In this document: in pieces, positions 22,116-33,895 of the stretch
Numbering within the stretch: position 1 is the first letter of the stretch
Layout: each line of letters starts with the position of its first letter
From: Cercophora sp. LCS_1
Lineage: Eukaryota > Ascomycota > Sordariomycetes > Sordariales > Lasiosphaeriaceae
Reading direction: 5' to 3'
Length of the DNA stretch: 64,000 bases
NCBI GenBank assembly: GCA_036250225.1
Contig: JAPZLL010000003.1
Coordinates: 1,488,001 to 1,552,000, forward strand
Notes under the pieces: model-generated
The model's input: the letters and a program-made list of their open reading frames with translations, nothing else
Databases searched by the model: none
What the model was told of the DNA's origin: nothing
Program-made: the position numbers and the translations under genes

Positions 22116-22538
22116 CGTGGATCGCTTTCGTGGCCAACAGTCGACTTGGGTGAGGTTGTGGCAGCGCTCGTAGAGTCGGAGGCACTAGGTCGTGCTGGGT
22201 GATCGAGCAGCGCGGGGACTGTCCAGGTCAAGAGCGAGTTGCTGACGTTGACTTCAGGGGTCGGGACATGTGTTTTCTTTGAATTTGGAGATGCTGTCAC
22301 CTCTCAATTGGCAAGGCCACCGAAGCTTGGTCGGCTAATCCCCGGCCAGCGGCGCGGCTACACCAATCACCTGCCGCCATCTTATCGGTGCAGCCATCAG
22401 TCGCCGCCTTCGCGGGAGACCAGATGGCAAGAATGGATTCTTGAAACTGCGTTTTGAGCTGCAAAGATCATAGTTTTGTCCGGGACACACGAGGGGACAC
22501 CATCCGTCCTGCACAGCTTCGACTAGACTATCGCCAAG
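22116..22538. promoter_or_regulatory. Bidirectional promoter, YIF1 / SRP101
   Basis: 423 bp between two divergent start codons. It must contain both promoters and both leaders. I recognise no specific binding site. Both flanking genes serve the early secretory pathway. Confidence 0.6.
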
Positions 22539-24653
22539 ATGCTGGATACCTTTGAGATTTTGACTACCTCCGGGGTGGTGCTATGGTCGCGCACATACGC
22601 CCCTGTGAACCCCTCCGTCGTCAACAGCTTCATCAACGATGTCTTTATCGAGGAGAAGAGCACTGTCGCTGGCGCAAGGGACGGCGCATCCGCAGCAACA
22701 AACCCCCCATACAAGAATGATCAGCATACTTTGCGATGGACATTTGTCAAAGAGTTGGGCATCATCTTTGTGGTACGAATTCCTCCCTGCGCCGTTCTGC
22801 GCCCCGCGACATTTTGCTAACCTCACGCCGCCCGACAGGCCGTCTACCGATCGCTCCTCCACCTCTCCTGGATCGACAAACTCGTCGACAACCTCAAGGC
22901 CATTTTTGTTAGTCTGTACGGAGAGCAACTGAAGAAGCCGAACACCACCATTGTCGAGTGCGTCGGGTTCGACAAGTACTTTGACCAACAGCTGCAAGAA
23001 CTAGAGCAGAGCGCGAGCAAATCCGAGCGCAAGCCTGTGCGCGCACTCGAAGACTCCGAAATCTCAGCAGAAGAACCGCCGTCCCCACCGCAATTGCGTA
23101 GCCAACCGCGCGATGTCGCGACCGACTCGAGTCCCGTTACGACACCAACCACATCACGACCGGGGACCCCCGGCACGAGCCATCTCGTTGTCGGCAAAGG
23201 GGGCCCCATGGCTAAGATGTCGAGGAGAGCAAGAAAAGTGCAGAACAGTAATTCCGCGCCGCTCTCTTCTGGGGATGAAGGGCCCACCAGGAGAAAGGCG
23301 AGCAAAGCTGTCAAGCGCGGGAGAAAGTGGGACGCCGATGGGATTGCAGACGAGGAGGATGATGTCCAGCTCGACTATTCTGCGCCTAACGCTGCCGCAA
23401 GTGATAATGATGATGCGAGGGTAGGGGCCGTCGAGGAGGTGGATGCTTCCACCTGGGGCTCAAACACCAAGGGAAAGTTTGTCCTCAAAGATTTGGGCGA
23501 TGAGGTCCATTCTATTCTGGCATCGGCAGATGCTAAGAATGTCACCAAGACAGATGCCCCGTCAGGCCTTGTTGGGTCTGGTTTGAGCGCCATCGGTGGT
23601 CTCTTCAGAAACGTCGTCGGCGGCAAGGTTTTGACAAAGGAAGATCTGGACAAGGCTATGAAGGGAATGGAGGAGCACTTGCTGAAGAAGAACGTAGCAA
23701 GGGAGGCGGCGGTACGGCTGTGTGAAGGAGTGGAAAAGGAGCTTGTCGGGGTCAAGACAGGGAGCTTCGAGAGTATGTGACCCTTCCCTTTTGCCACTCT
23801 CCTTTGCTAACTGAGAACCAAGGCATCAACGCAAGGATACAAAAAGCAATGGAGGCATCCTTGACAAAGATGCTGACACCAACATCCTCTCTCGACCTCC
23901 TCCGCGAAATCGACGCCATCACGGCGCCGTCAGCCACGTCGCTTCGCAAGGCTCGCCCCTACGTCATGTCCATCGTCGGCGTCAATGGCGTAGGAAAGTC
24001 AACCAACCTTTCCAAGATCTGCTTCTTCCTTCTCCAGAACAAGTACAAGGTTCTCATTGCTGCCGGCGACACGTTCCGCTCAGGCGCCGTTGAGCAATTG
24101 GCTGTGCATGTGCGCAACCTCAAGGAGCTAACGGCAAGAGAGGGTGGCCGAGTCGAACTATACCAGAAGGGTTACGGCAAGGACGCTGCGGCGGTGGCCA
24201 AGGATGCCGTCGCATTTGCTGCCCAGGAGGGCTTCGACGTTGTGCTCATCGACACAGCTGGTCGGAGACACAATGACCAACGTCTGATGTCGTCGCTGGA
24301 GAAGTTTGCCAAGTTTGCGCAACCAGACAAGATTTTGATGGTTGGCGAGGTCAGTACTACCATCTAACGCAGCTGTGTGACACAAAGACTGACCTGATTC
24401 TATGTAGGCGCTCGTCGGAACAGACTCCGTTGCCCAGGCGCGGAATTTCAACGCTGCATTTGGGTCGGGCCGCTCCTTGGATGGCTTCATCATCTCCAAG
24501 TGCGATACGGTTGGAGACATGGTCGGAACCCTGGTTAGCATTGTGCACGCCACCAACGTCCCGGTCTTGTTCGTCGGTGTCGGGCAGCACTACTCGGACC
24601 TCAGGAATTTCTCGGTCAAATGGGCTGTAGAAAAGCTCCTCAGCAGTGTTTAG
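22539..24653 (+). CDS. SRP101: Signal recognition particle receptor, alpha subunit
   Basis: GTPase of the ER membrane docking complex. It receives the SRP-ribosome-nascent chain and hands it to the translocon. Exons 22539-22772, 22839-23772, 23823-24349 and 24408-24653 give 646 residues. The N-terminal SRX longin domain (MLDTFEILTTSGVVLWSRTY, about residues 1-165), which binds the beta subunit, precedes a charged linker. The NG domain shows the P-loop GVNGVGKST (about 438), DTFRSGAVEQL, DTAGRRHNDQRLM (about 532) and the guanine-specificity SKCD (about 596), then GVGQHYSDLRNFSVKW near the end. These are SRP-type GTPase motifs in the right order. The SRX domain distinguishes it from SRP54. Confidence 0.96.
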
Positions 24654-25003
24654 AACTGCAGTCCATGCTTGAGTAAAATCTACGCACTTAGCGTTTTCGG
24701 TATTGTCGTTTGATACCAAACATGCAAATCTATAATAACCCCTGTTAAGGGGTCCTTGGACGAACGATGCCATGATGTCATTTGCCCCCGAATCTGATGT
24801 TTTGATATTAAGGGTTAGGGTTTTCATTGCTTGAAATCTGCCACGTGATAGCGCGAGAGTGCCACCCCGCGTTCTCGCGCGTCGCCGCATCTTTGCTTTA
24901 GTGTGCTCCTGTCTTCTCCTTACTTCAACCCACGGCCTTGTCTGTTTCCCGCCATCCCACCCAAATATGCGCAGTGCGAGTCGCTTCCGCAATCTGTGGC
25001 AAA
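24654..25003. promoter_or_regulatory. MEC1 promoter with telomere-like, CACGTG and inverted-repeat elements
   Basis: 350 bp between SRP101 and the ATR kinase gene. Three elements lie within 75 bp: AAGGGTTAGGG (24810-24820), resembling the TTAGGG telomere repeat; CACGTG (24842-24847); and an 8-bp inverted repeat, GCGCGAGA (24851-24858) with TCTCGCGC (24873-24880). Function is inferred from motif shape only. Confidence 0.5.
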
Positions 25004-28000
25004 ATGGCTAAGCCTGGTCATTCTGTCTTCGCCAACCCGGCTGGCAATTCCGATCCCCCGCCGTCGACGCTCGCCGCCCAGCTCGTCGGCAACATCCCAA
25101 CCTCGAACCGATCCTCGCGCCCCGATGCGGTGGTCGAGGAGCTGAAGCGACTATCCGCCATCATCGACCGAGTCAAAGACAACCCGGGCGTCATCGAGAC
25201 CGACCAAGAGCGAATCGAGCACAATCACACTTTGATCTACGTCTGTGGGGGTGTCGTTTTGGATAGCTTGAAATGGAACGGGATTTTTGCCAACTACGAT
25301 CAGCTCCGGGACAGTGCTTCCAAGACGATCAACTTTCTCATTGTCACACTTAAGGAGACACCCACAGTCCTCGAGTATACGGCGGATGAAGGGTCGTTCT
25401 TGTCCCGCGGCAGCGAGCCACTATGGGTCTGGATCCTGCCCAAGGTCCTCAAGATGCTTGGCCACAGCAAGAGCCTGACGTTGACGCCTACCATTGAGTG
25501 TCTCTTTCAGCAGATTTTTCTCTTTGTGGCGCAGACTCCCGCTCTCTGGGCGGTTGGACAATTGATTCTTCGTTACCTGCAGTGGAACATGTCACGTAAG
25601 TTGCGTGGTCATCGTATTATTTTATATCCCGCTGATAGTTTGTAGATACAATGATATTTCTGAAGAGGCGAGGTTTAAAAGGTCCGGACGCCTTTAAAGA
25701 TTTCACCCTGCCACCTGAACAATTGCTCGATGAACACCCGGGCACCATCAATGAACGATGCTCCTACACGCTTGAGGATCCAGACCATGCTGTGCGCCAT
25801 CTCGCCGGGATTATCACAATAGTCAAGAATGCGGTAATTTTAGATCATGGACCACAGCCACATTCTTCATTGCTCTTCGGGCATAGTTCTGGCTGGCTTT
25901 GCGACCAAGCCCCGCGACTTCTCGCTCTCCAAGTTCGTTGGCCGCCCCATGTCGATGTTTGGACGGCGTCCACAATTCAAGCGATGCTTGATATTGCAGA
26001 TTGGGTAAAAGACTCTACGGTGCGTCAAAAAACTAGCACGGCTTTGGCGTTGGGGTGTAATGAGATTTTGGGTCAACCGCAACATATTACGGGAGAAGAA
26101 GACGCCGTACTTGCCATCAAAGGCGTCTTGCCTCGCGCCCTCGTTCACATCGCCAACGAAGCGCTTGCGTACCGGCCGCTTTCGGTGCTTGTTGCGTCTA
26201 GGCTTGCTCCGCAGGCGCGCCAGGTTGTCCGGGATAGCCCTGAAACCCAGGAAACTGACCTCGGGGTAAGTGTCCCCAGACCATCTGTCAAAGTATACTA
26301 ATTCAAGACAGCGGGCTTTATCCTTGCTGGCATGGGTAGCGTGCGAGCCGCCCCCTACAACAATATGTTCAGAGTCATTGCCAAGCAAGTTCGTCGACCA
26401 TGAGTTACGCCAGAAAGTAAGCAAGCTGGGACTCAAGGGTGATCAGCCTGTTGCTGGGCCAGTCACAAAGCGCCGCAAGGTTGCAGAAAGCTCGTTGGCT
26501 GTGCCTTTGGTGCTTGGCCAGTTGGCTCAGCTCGCTGCGGTATCCGCTGCGTGTGACACGGGCCTGCAGTCACTTGACAGCCTCCTACTGTTTGTCTCCT
26601 CCCCAGCACCTAGATGCCTGTCGCTAATTTTCAATAGTCAGAAATTTCCCAACATGGCGGAAGACCAACAATGCCAAGTCTTTGATTTGTTGTCTCGCGT
26701 TTATTGTGCTGTGGATGGAACACTGGAAGTGAAAAGAACGGCGTCGGGTACATCAACCCTCTTCCAGTGTCCATACTGCTCAACGTCCGGTGTCTCGGCT
26801 GCTCAGCTCCCCGTCAAACAAGACCCGGATTCAAAAGCGGCAAAGCAAATATTCCTGAAACTTATTGGCCTCCCTAGTTTCAAGGAACTAAGACGGCCTC
26901 GTGTATTTGCCATGATTGCCTTGAGACGCGCGGCACAGCATGCGAGAACAAGTGTCTTTCTCGACTTCGAGATAAGTGGGCCCGGGGAGTGGTGCTTAGA
27001 CTCCCTCAAGAGTTCTCTCCGAGAACTTCGTATTGCGGCGGGTCGGACGTTTGGACTCTTCTTCTCGGAGCGGACAGCCCATGGCGTGGATAAAACCGTC
27101 ATGAAGCGAAAGCGGAAAAATGCGCTCGAGTATTTGAGGGCACTCTCGGATAAGAACCAACCCCATCTTTACGAGACGTGCATTCTGGCATGGGGCCAAG
27201 TCGGCCGAGTTATCGCCGATGATGAACTGGGTCTGGTGCTTCTAGCTCTTGTCGAGTACCTTGGCCATGGGAATACGATCCTATCCGCCGCAGCCTTCAG
27301 CGAGATACTCGGCGTTGCGGAAGCTCGCGGGCTCACTCCAAAGAAACTCTTCCAGCCATTTTGGCCGAGTTTATCTTATTCGGTGGTCAAAGACCTTGTA
27401 TCGAAGCCCCAAACGGCGAGCAAGGTTGCAGAGCTGTTGGGGCTTCCAGACGGCGTGCAAGGGCTTCTCCGTTTGTTGCAGCAGCATGCGCTCCCGTGGC
27501 TGGTGCTTCACAAGAAGCGGGAGGTGATCCAAAAGGTTGCCGACGCCAGGGGCGAGGTCGAAGTGTATGGCCCTTTTCTGGACGCGGCAAATCTCTCGTC
27601 TGTTATGGCCGTACTTCTTATTCAGGATGCGCCAGAGGTTGAAGAGCTCATCATGTCTTCCCTAAGACACGTATCTCCGGAATTCGATAGGTTGGAGCTG
27701 GCGGACCTGCTGCGAACTGAGCCCCTTTTGGTGCCTTTCGAGCTTCTGAAGATTTCTGCAGATGGTGATGAGACACGCAAGGCCCAGGCAAGTCCACCGG
27801 AATCATTCTTGAAACAGTCTAACAGGCAACAGGTTCGGAATGCATTTGGAATCCTGGCACACCTGCTCTACGACAAGGAGGACAGGAAGACCGCTAAGAA
27901 AAAGTCACATTTGACCGGGCGATTTCTTGAGATACATGCCCCGGGCCTGACATCCAAGCTGAGCGATGTGGTTACGGATTCGCCTCCTCGTTACTCACTC

Positions 28001-31000
28001 GCAGAGAGAAGGCGAGCTCTGCGCGCAATGGAAGAGATGATCCGGCTCTGCCGCGCTAGTATAGGCGTGGTCCGGACGCAGGTATGATATATGTTTTACT
28101 CGTGATCTGTGATAAGCACTAACGTATTGATAGATATCCGCCTGCATTTTATCCGTCCTTGATTCTGATGATTTACGCTCCACTGCATTCTCCTGTTGGG
28201 AGGTTCTGATGACCCACCTGGTCGATATGGACGTGGAGATGCTGGTCGAGGTTACGTTCTTCATCATCGGCCACCACTGGGAGTCATTCGACACCGAATC
28301 CAGAACAAAAACTTGCTCCCTCATCAGGTTTTTGTTAGAGAAGCAACGGGACGTTCTTGCGAAGTATTGCTACCGGCTTCCCAGTTTGAGCCACATCAAG
28401 GAGTTGACCGAACTCGATGCTCTAGTCCGAGGACTACGGCCGGCCCTCGATACCCGCGGATCATTCGGTGTCTTTATTGAACGCCTGAACCATGAGAACC
28501 CTGGCGTCATCCATCAAGCCTTGATCGAGCTTGTCAAGTTTCTCAAGACGGATCAGGACTATTTGCAGGATTCAGCTATCAGTGAGCAACCGGACTCGGT
28601 CGTTCTTGGTCTTGCGCGCGCTCTACTCGACTGCGCCAGTAAATACAACGGCTGGCTGCAAGATATCTCTCGACTGTGTGCCGAGTGTATAGGGCTCATT
28701 GGTTGTTTGGATTCCAATCGCCTTGAGACTACGAGGGAAGAAAAGCAATTTGTGCTTGTTCACAACTTTGATGACTCGGGCGAGACAACAAACTTCGCAA
28801 TCTACCTTCTCGAGAACGTTCTCATCAAATCGTTTTTGTCCACCACCGATGTCCGTTTCCAAGGCTTTCTGTCCTTTGCGATGCAGGAGCTCTTGGACAG
28901 GACGGACTTCAAGTTCGCAATCCTCAACAATGGAGCAGGCACGTCAAAAGGCGTTTACGAAAAGTGGCTCAGTATCTCAGAAAGCAATCGAGAGGTGCTT
29001 GTGCCTTTCCTGTCCACAAGATTCCTTCTCCCACCGCTGCCATACACTGGGCCTAAATATCCAATCTTTCAAGGCGGATCGGGCAGGACATATGCCCAGT
29101 GGCTTCGGACACTTGTCTATGACCTCCTCCACAATGACCAGAATCCATTCAGCACTATCATCTTTACACCTCTTCGTCGGTTGGTCAGAGTCCAAGATCT
29201 CTCGGTGGCTGAGGCGGTGCTACCATATACCGTGATGCATGTCATTGTTGGACAAGAAAACTCGTCCGAGTTCAGAGACAAAATCGCCGCTGAGCTGGCG
29301 AGTATCCTGGAGTACCAGCCGCCGGAGTCGGCTTCGTACGTCGAGAGGGAAGAGTTGAAGCTCCACTATGAGGTATGAAGTGATCTTCCGCATGATTCGT
29401 GCTTAATAACTTACGTGGCGCCACAGGCTGTGTTCCGGATCATCGATTACTGCATGAGATGGGTACAAGCGAGAAAAGCGCTGCCTGGATCACACCATGC
29501 AGCGAAAACCCAAAAATGGGTCAAGTGGGTGGAAGCTGTCATCGCTGCCTTGGACCCCGAGTTGATTGCCCGACGAGCCGTGGACTGCAAAGAATACGCC
29601 CGTGCCCTTTTCTTCCTCGAACCGCACATCGAGGCAAGGAACCACGCCAAAGGGGCAGAGGCCGATCGACTCATGCAAACCATTCAGGACATCTATACCC
29701 AGATCGACGATCCGGACGGTCTAGAGGGTATCTCTGCCCAGCTGCAAAGTGTGTCACTTGATCAACAGGCTCTCAACCATCGCAAGGCAGGTCGATGGAC
29801 AGCAGCACAGACGTGGTATGAGATTCGGCTTGCCGAGTCTCCTGCGAATGCCGATATTCAATTGGATCTCCTAACCTGTCTGAAGGAGTCTGGTCAGCAT
29901 GGTAAGTTGGCTCATGAGAGTTATGAGTGACTGAAGACTGACTGCCGATAGATGTCCTCCTCAACTATGTTGAAGGTATGAAGAGCACCTCGAGCTCGGT
30001 GAATAGGATTGTACCCTACGCCGTGGAGGCTTCATGGGCCACCAACAGGTGGAAAACACTCGAAAAATACCTGCAACTCTATTCTGCAGGCGATGTTTCC
30101 GAAGTCTTCAATCTTGGTGTTGGGCAGGCACTTTTATCCTTAAAGGAGGGAAGCACCAACGACTTCAAGGAGCATATCAGCATGCTTCGCGAAAAGGTGG
30201 CCGGATCCATGACTTTTGCGGCGACGTCGTCGCTGCGCGCTTCCCACGACTTGATGCTGCGATGTCATGTTCTGAGCGACCTCGAGATGATTGTAGATGT
30301 GCCCACGGCGCAAGACGGGGACCAGCAGCCGATTCTCAGTGCACTAGACCGCCGATTGGAAGTACTAGGGGCGTATGTCAGTGACAAGCAGTATCTTTTG
30401 GGGGTGCGAAGGGCTGCGATGGAATTGATGAGGTATGTTATTCTCCATTCGTATTTTCAAACACCAGCTAACAAGCTCAGACCTAAATTCGGGAACCAAG
30501 ATATCTCGTCGCTGTGGTTGTCGACTGCACGATTGGCCAAGAAATCCGGCGCCTTCCATCAGTCATTCAACGCAGTTTTGCATGCTCAGCAGCTTGGTGA
30601 CGGTTCCGCTGTCATTGAAAACGCCCGTCTCCTGTACAAAGAGGGACATCATCGCAAGGCCATCCAAATATTGCAAAACGCCATCGAGACCAACTCCTTT
30701 ATCAACGACAACATCGTCGCAGCGCCTCCGACATCTAGTAGGTCTTCGGAGACGCAGCGAAACTTACTGACCGCTCGAGCCCATCTCCTGCTCGCAAAGT
30801 GGTTGGATACAACAGGACAGACCCATGCTAGCGCGTTGCGCTCAAAATACCAAGAGGCTGCGAAAATACATTCTCAGTGGGAGAAGGGCCACTACTATCT
30901 AGGACGCCATTACAAAAAGGTTCTCGAGTCTGAAAAAGCGCTCAAGCCAGACGATCAAACGGACGAGTATCTGAGTGGTGAGATCGCGAAGTTGGTAATA

Positions 31001-32707
31001 GAGAACTATCTTCGTTCTCTGAACTTTGGTACCAAGTATCTCTACCAAACTCTCCCGAGAATCTTGACTCTATGGCTCGAGCTAGGCGCGCAAGTTGACA
31101 AGCCACCAGACGGCAAGATATCGGTGTCGAGAGAGCTTCACACGCGGAGGAAGAGCATTCTCCACGAGCTTCACAAGCATTTCAGCAAGTATATTCAGAA
31201 GATGCCGGCCTACATCTTTTACACGGCGCTCCCGCAGATTGTCGCGCGTATAGCGCATCCGAATCTGGAGGTTTTCCGCGTCTTGGAGTTGATGATTGTC
31301 AAGATTGTCGAGAATCATCCGCGACAGGCACTCTGGAGCCTGTTCTCCTTCATGACGACTAGGATGGGTGGAGAGCGGCGAACCAGAGGCTTGCAGATCC
31401 TACAGACTGTACGTGGAATCAGCAAGAGAGTCGACGGGGTCGGCTATGATCTGAAGCAACTCCTGAGGATGGGCGAGAAGCTTGCCGAACAGTTGCTCTT
31501 GGCCTGTAATAATGGTGATTTCCAAAGCAACAGGACAACCCACGCAAGCCTCAAGCGAGATCTCAACTTCAACAGTGGCTGCACGCCCTGTCCTCTTGTT
31601 GTCCCCGTCGAGTCTTGTCTGACAGCGACACTGCCGACGTTGACGGAGAATGTCAGAAAGCATAAGGCCTTTTCGAGGGATGTCATCTCGATCAGAGAAT
31701 TTGAGGACCACGTGCTGGTTTTGGGATCGCTTGCGAAGCCACGGAAGCTGACTGCGCGGGGAAGCGATGGAAAGATGTACGGGTTGTTGATCAAGCCAAA
31801 GGATGATCTTCGGACGGACCAGCGTCTCATGGAGTTCAACGGGCTGATTAACCGGTCGCTCAAACGTGACGCCGAGTCCAGCAGGCGCCAGCTCTATATC
31901 AGAACGTATGCCGTCACGCCACTGAACGAGGAATGCGGTATCATTGAGTGGGTGGACGGACTCAAGACTCTACGCGATATCCTTCTCACCCTCTACAAAT
32001 CCCGGAACATCAGCCCCAACTATGGTCATATCACAGAGCAGATGAAGAAGGCCGTCACCTCGGAAGCCAACCTCCCCTTGTTCACACAGGAGGTGTTGGG
32101 CATGTTCCCGCCGGTGCTGCCAGACTGGTTCATCTCGCAGTTCCCCAACCCCTCAGTGTGGTTCGCGGCGCGACTCCGGTACACGCGCTCTTGCGCCGTC
32201 ATGTCCATGGTCGGCACCATTCTCGGCCTCGGCGACCGCCACGGAGAGAATGTCCTCCTTGAAGAAGGCAACGGTGGTGTTTTTCACGTTGATTTCAACT
32301 GCCTGTTCGACAAAGGTCTTACCTTTGCGAAGCCAGAGCGTGTCCCCTTCCGACTAACCCACAACATGGTGGCGGCGATGGGCATCTACGGATATGAAGG
32401 ACCGTTCCGACATTGCAGCGAGCTGACGCTGCGTGTGTTGCGGCAGCAGGAGGAGACGTTGATGACGATTCTCGAGGCATTCATTTACGATCCGACGCTG
32501 GACCTGCAGAGATCAAAAAAGAGACAGGAGGCGGTCAAGTTGAACCCCACCAGTGTGGTAGAGAGCATCCGGCGAAAGGTTAGAGGGCTCTTGCCGGATG
32601 AGAGTATCCCGCTTGGTGTGGAGGGTCAGGTTGAGGAGCTGATCAAGCAGGCGGTCAATCCGAGGAACCTGGCGGCTATGTATATTGGGTGGTGTCCTTT
32701 CTTGTGA
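25004..32707 (+). CDS. MEC1: ATR/Mec1-family DNA damage checkpoint kinase
   Basis: PI3K-related Ser/Thr kinase that senses RPA-coated single-stranded DNA with its partner Ddc2/ATRIP (UvsB in Aspergillus, MUS-9 in Neurospora). Exons 25004-25595, 25646-26265, 26312-28081, 28134-29372, 29427-29901, 29952-30432 and 30481-32707 give 2467 residues, in the family range. The long N-terminus is helical-repeat (HEAT-like). The FAT region precedes the kinase, which shows the P-loop-like area (VLGSLAKPRKLTARGSDG), catalytic loop LGDRHGENVL (about 2309) and metal-binding HVDFNCLFDKG. The FATC tail ends LAAMYIGWCPFL. HVDFNCLFDKG and the GW-x-P-[FW] ending are ATR-type; ATM/Tel1 and TOR differ there. The sixth intron is 48 nt, a multiple of three and open, so it could be missed; its GTATGT donor, GCTAAC branch and CTCAG acceptor support it. 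Confidence 0.95.
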
Positions 32708-32792
32708 GGACAGTTGGGGTTGATGAGTTCTGTTGGATGAGGCAAAGCGTTGGGATCGGCGGGAATTGTATTACATACATACCCAGACTTGT

Positions 32793-32863
32793 ATCATGAG
32801 TTGATTCAGTGGTTGAACTCTTACATCACGAGTTGATCCAAGTGGTTGAAGTGTTCCATCACG
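32793..32863. repeat. 32-33 bp direct repeat, two copies plus a fragment
   Basis: Copies at 32793-32824 and 32825-32857 share ATCA(T/C)GAGTTGAT(T/C)CA and GTGGTTGAA; a third start (ATCACG) follows at 32858. The differences between copies are mostly C/T. It begins 86 bp after the MEC1 stop and is probably in its 3' UTR. Confidence 0.8.
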
Positions 32864-33477
32864 TCTTGTTTCCCTTCTATTTTCACCTTGGCTCAATTGG
32901 GCCACGCCCCTGAAACCTGGCGGTGCGCTCCCTGAAGATCCCCTGAATGCGAAAGCCAAATACGTTGAAAATCACACCTCAATATCTTCACAAAAAAGAA
33001 GGAAGAAATCCAGCGCTCTTGCGAGCCCTGATTAGGTATTTCCAGCCGACAGCGCCTTATCTTGCATCCAGTGAGTGTCTGAGTGGGAGTGGAAGTGGCA
33101 GGAGCCTTCCAGCCCGTTGCGCCGAATTTTGTCGCAATCGCAATCTCGCATTCCAGCCCCCATTTCCCGCCATTTCCACCAGCACTCGACCACTTCCGGG
33201 CTAACTCCAGCACATCCGCAAATCAACCTGGGCTGACCTTTCAAGGGGGATTTTCTCGACTGGTTCTTCTTCACAATCAAGCATCATTGTCTGTTATCTA
33301 CAGTACCACCCAGTGCAACTCAGTACGACTTAGTTTTCCCTTTTGAGACCTTTCAATGCGCCTCTGAACAGCAAAATACAAGCCAGTCCCCTGCTCTGGG
33401 TGCAGCTTTGTGTGCTTGTGCAGGAACGTATTGCTTGCAGTGACAAGGTGCTGCTGGGAGGTACTGCAAGTCACTGC

Positions 33478-33632
33478 CGATACCTGCTCGACGACCACTG
33501 GATACCACTGGGAGATACGGTTATCCCGCATGAGACCACTGGGACAAACCGCAGGATTCCGCAAGATACCGCAAAATCCGCTGGTAGAATCCGCCGGATG
33601 ATACCGCTGATACCGCTGGAAGATACCGGGTA
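33478..33632. repeat. Degenerate short repeats with core GATACCGCTGG
   Basis: Many imperfect copies of an 8-12 bp core (CCACTGGATACCACTGG, GAGACCACTGG, AAGATACCGC, GATACCGCTGATACCGCTGG, AAGATACCGG) with variable spacing. It is 260-420 bp upstream of the PARP-finger start codon, so it lies in its promoter or leader. Confidence 0.6.
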
Positions 33633-33895
33633 GCAACTGGGCTTGGGCTTTGTCGCATACCCCGTACGGTGCAACGCGTGAAAAGCTGGGCAAGCACTGC
33701 ACTGCCCGGGACCGCAACAGACGGGGATCTTGAAACTACTGCTGCGTACCACAGCGCGTCTCTCTCTCGCTCACTGCACCACTCGCGCTCTCACCACGAC
33801 AGAGCACGACACGACCCGACACCAAACCTGCACACCTGCACAACTTCCAAACCGTACGACTTTTACACAAGTTGGAGAAGTGAGCAACAGTCAAG

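Larger units (their letters stand above)
32708..33895. other. Spacer with two short-repeat arrays; promoter of the PARP-finger gene
   Basis: 1.2 kb. It has a two-copy 32-bp repeat next to the MEC1 stop (32793-32863) and a degenerate GATACCGCTGG-type array (33478-33632), both listed separately. Short ORFs exist on both strands but none shows a recognisable motif. Confidence 0.55.

Noticed and set aside
25004..32707. Assignment of the PIKK as TOR or Tel1/ATM
   Set aside because: The HVDFNCLFDKG loop and the Gly-Trp-Cys-Pro-Phe C-terminus are ATR-type, there is no FRB-like segment, and the length fits Mec1/UvsB.
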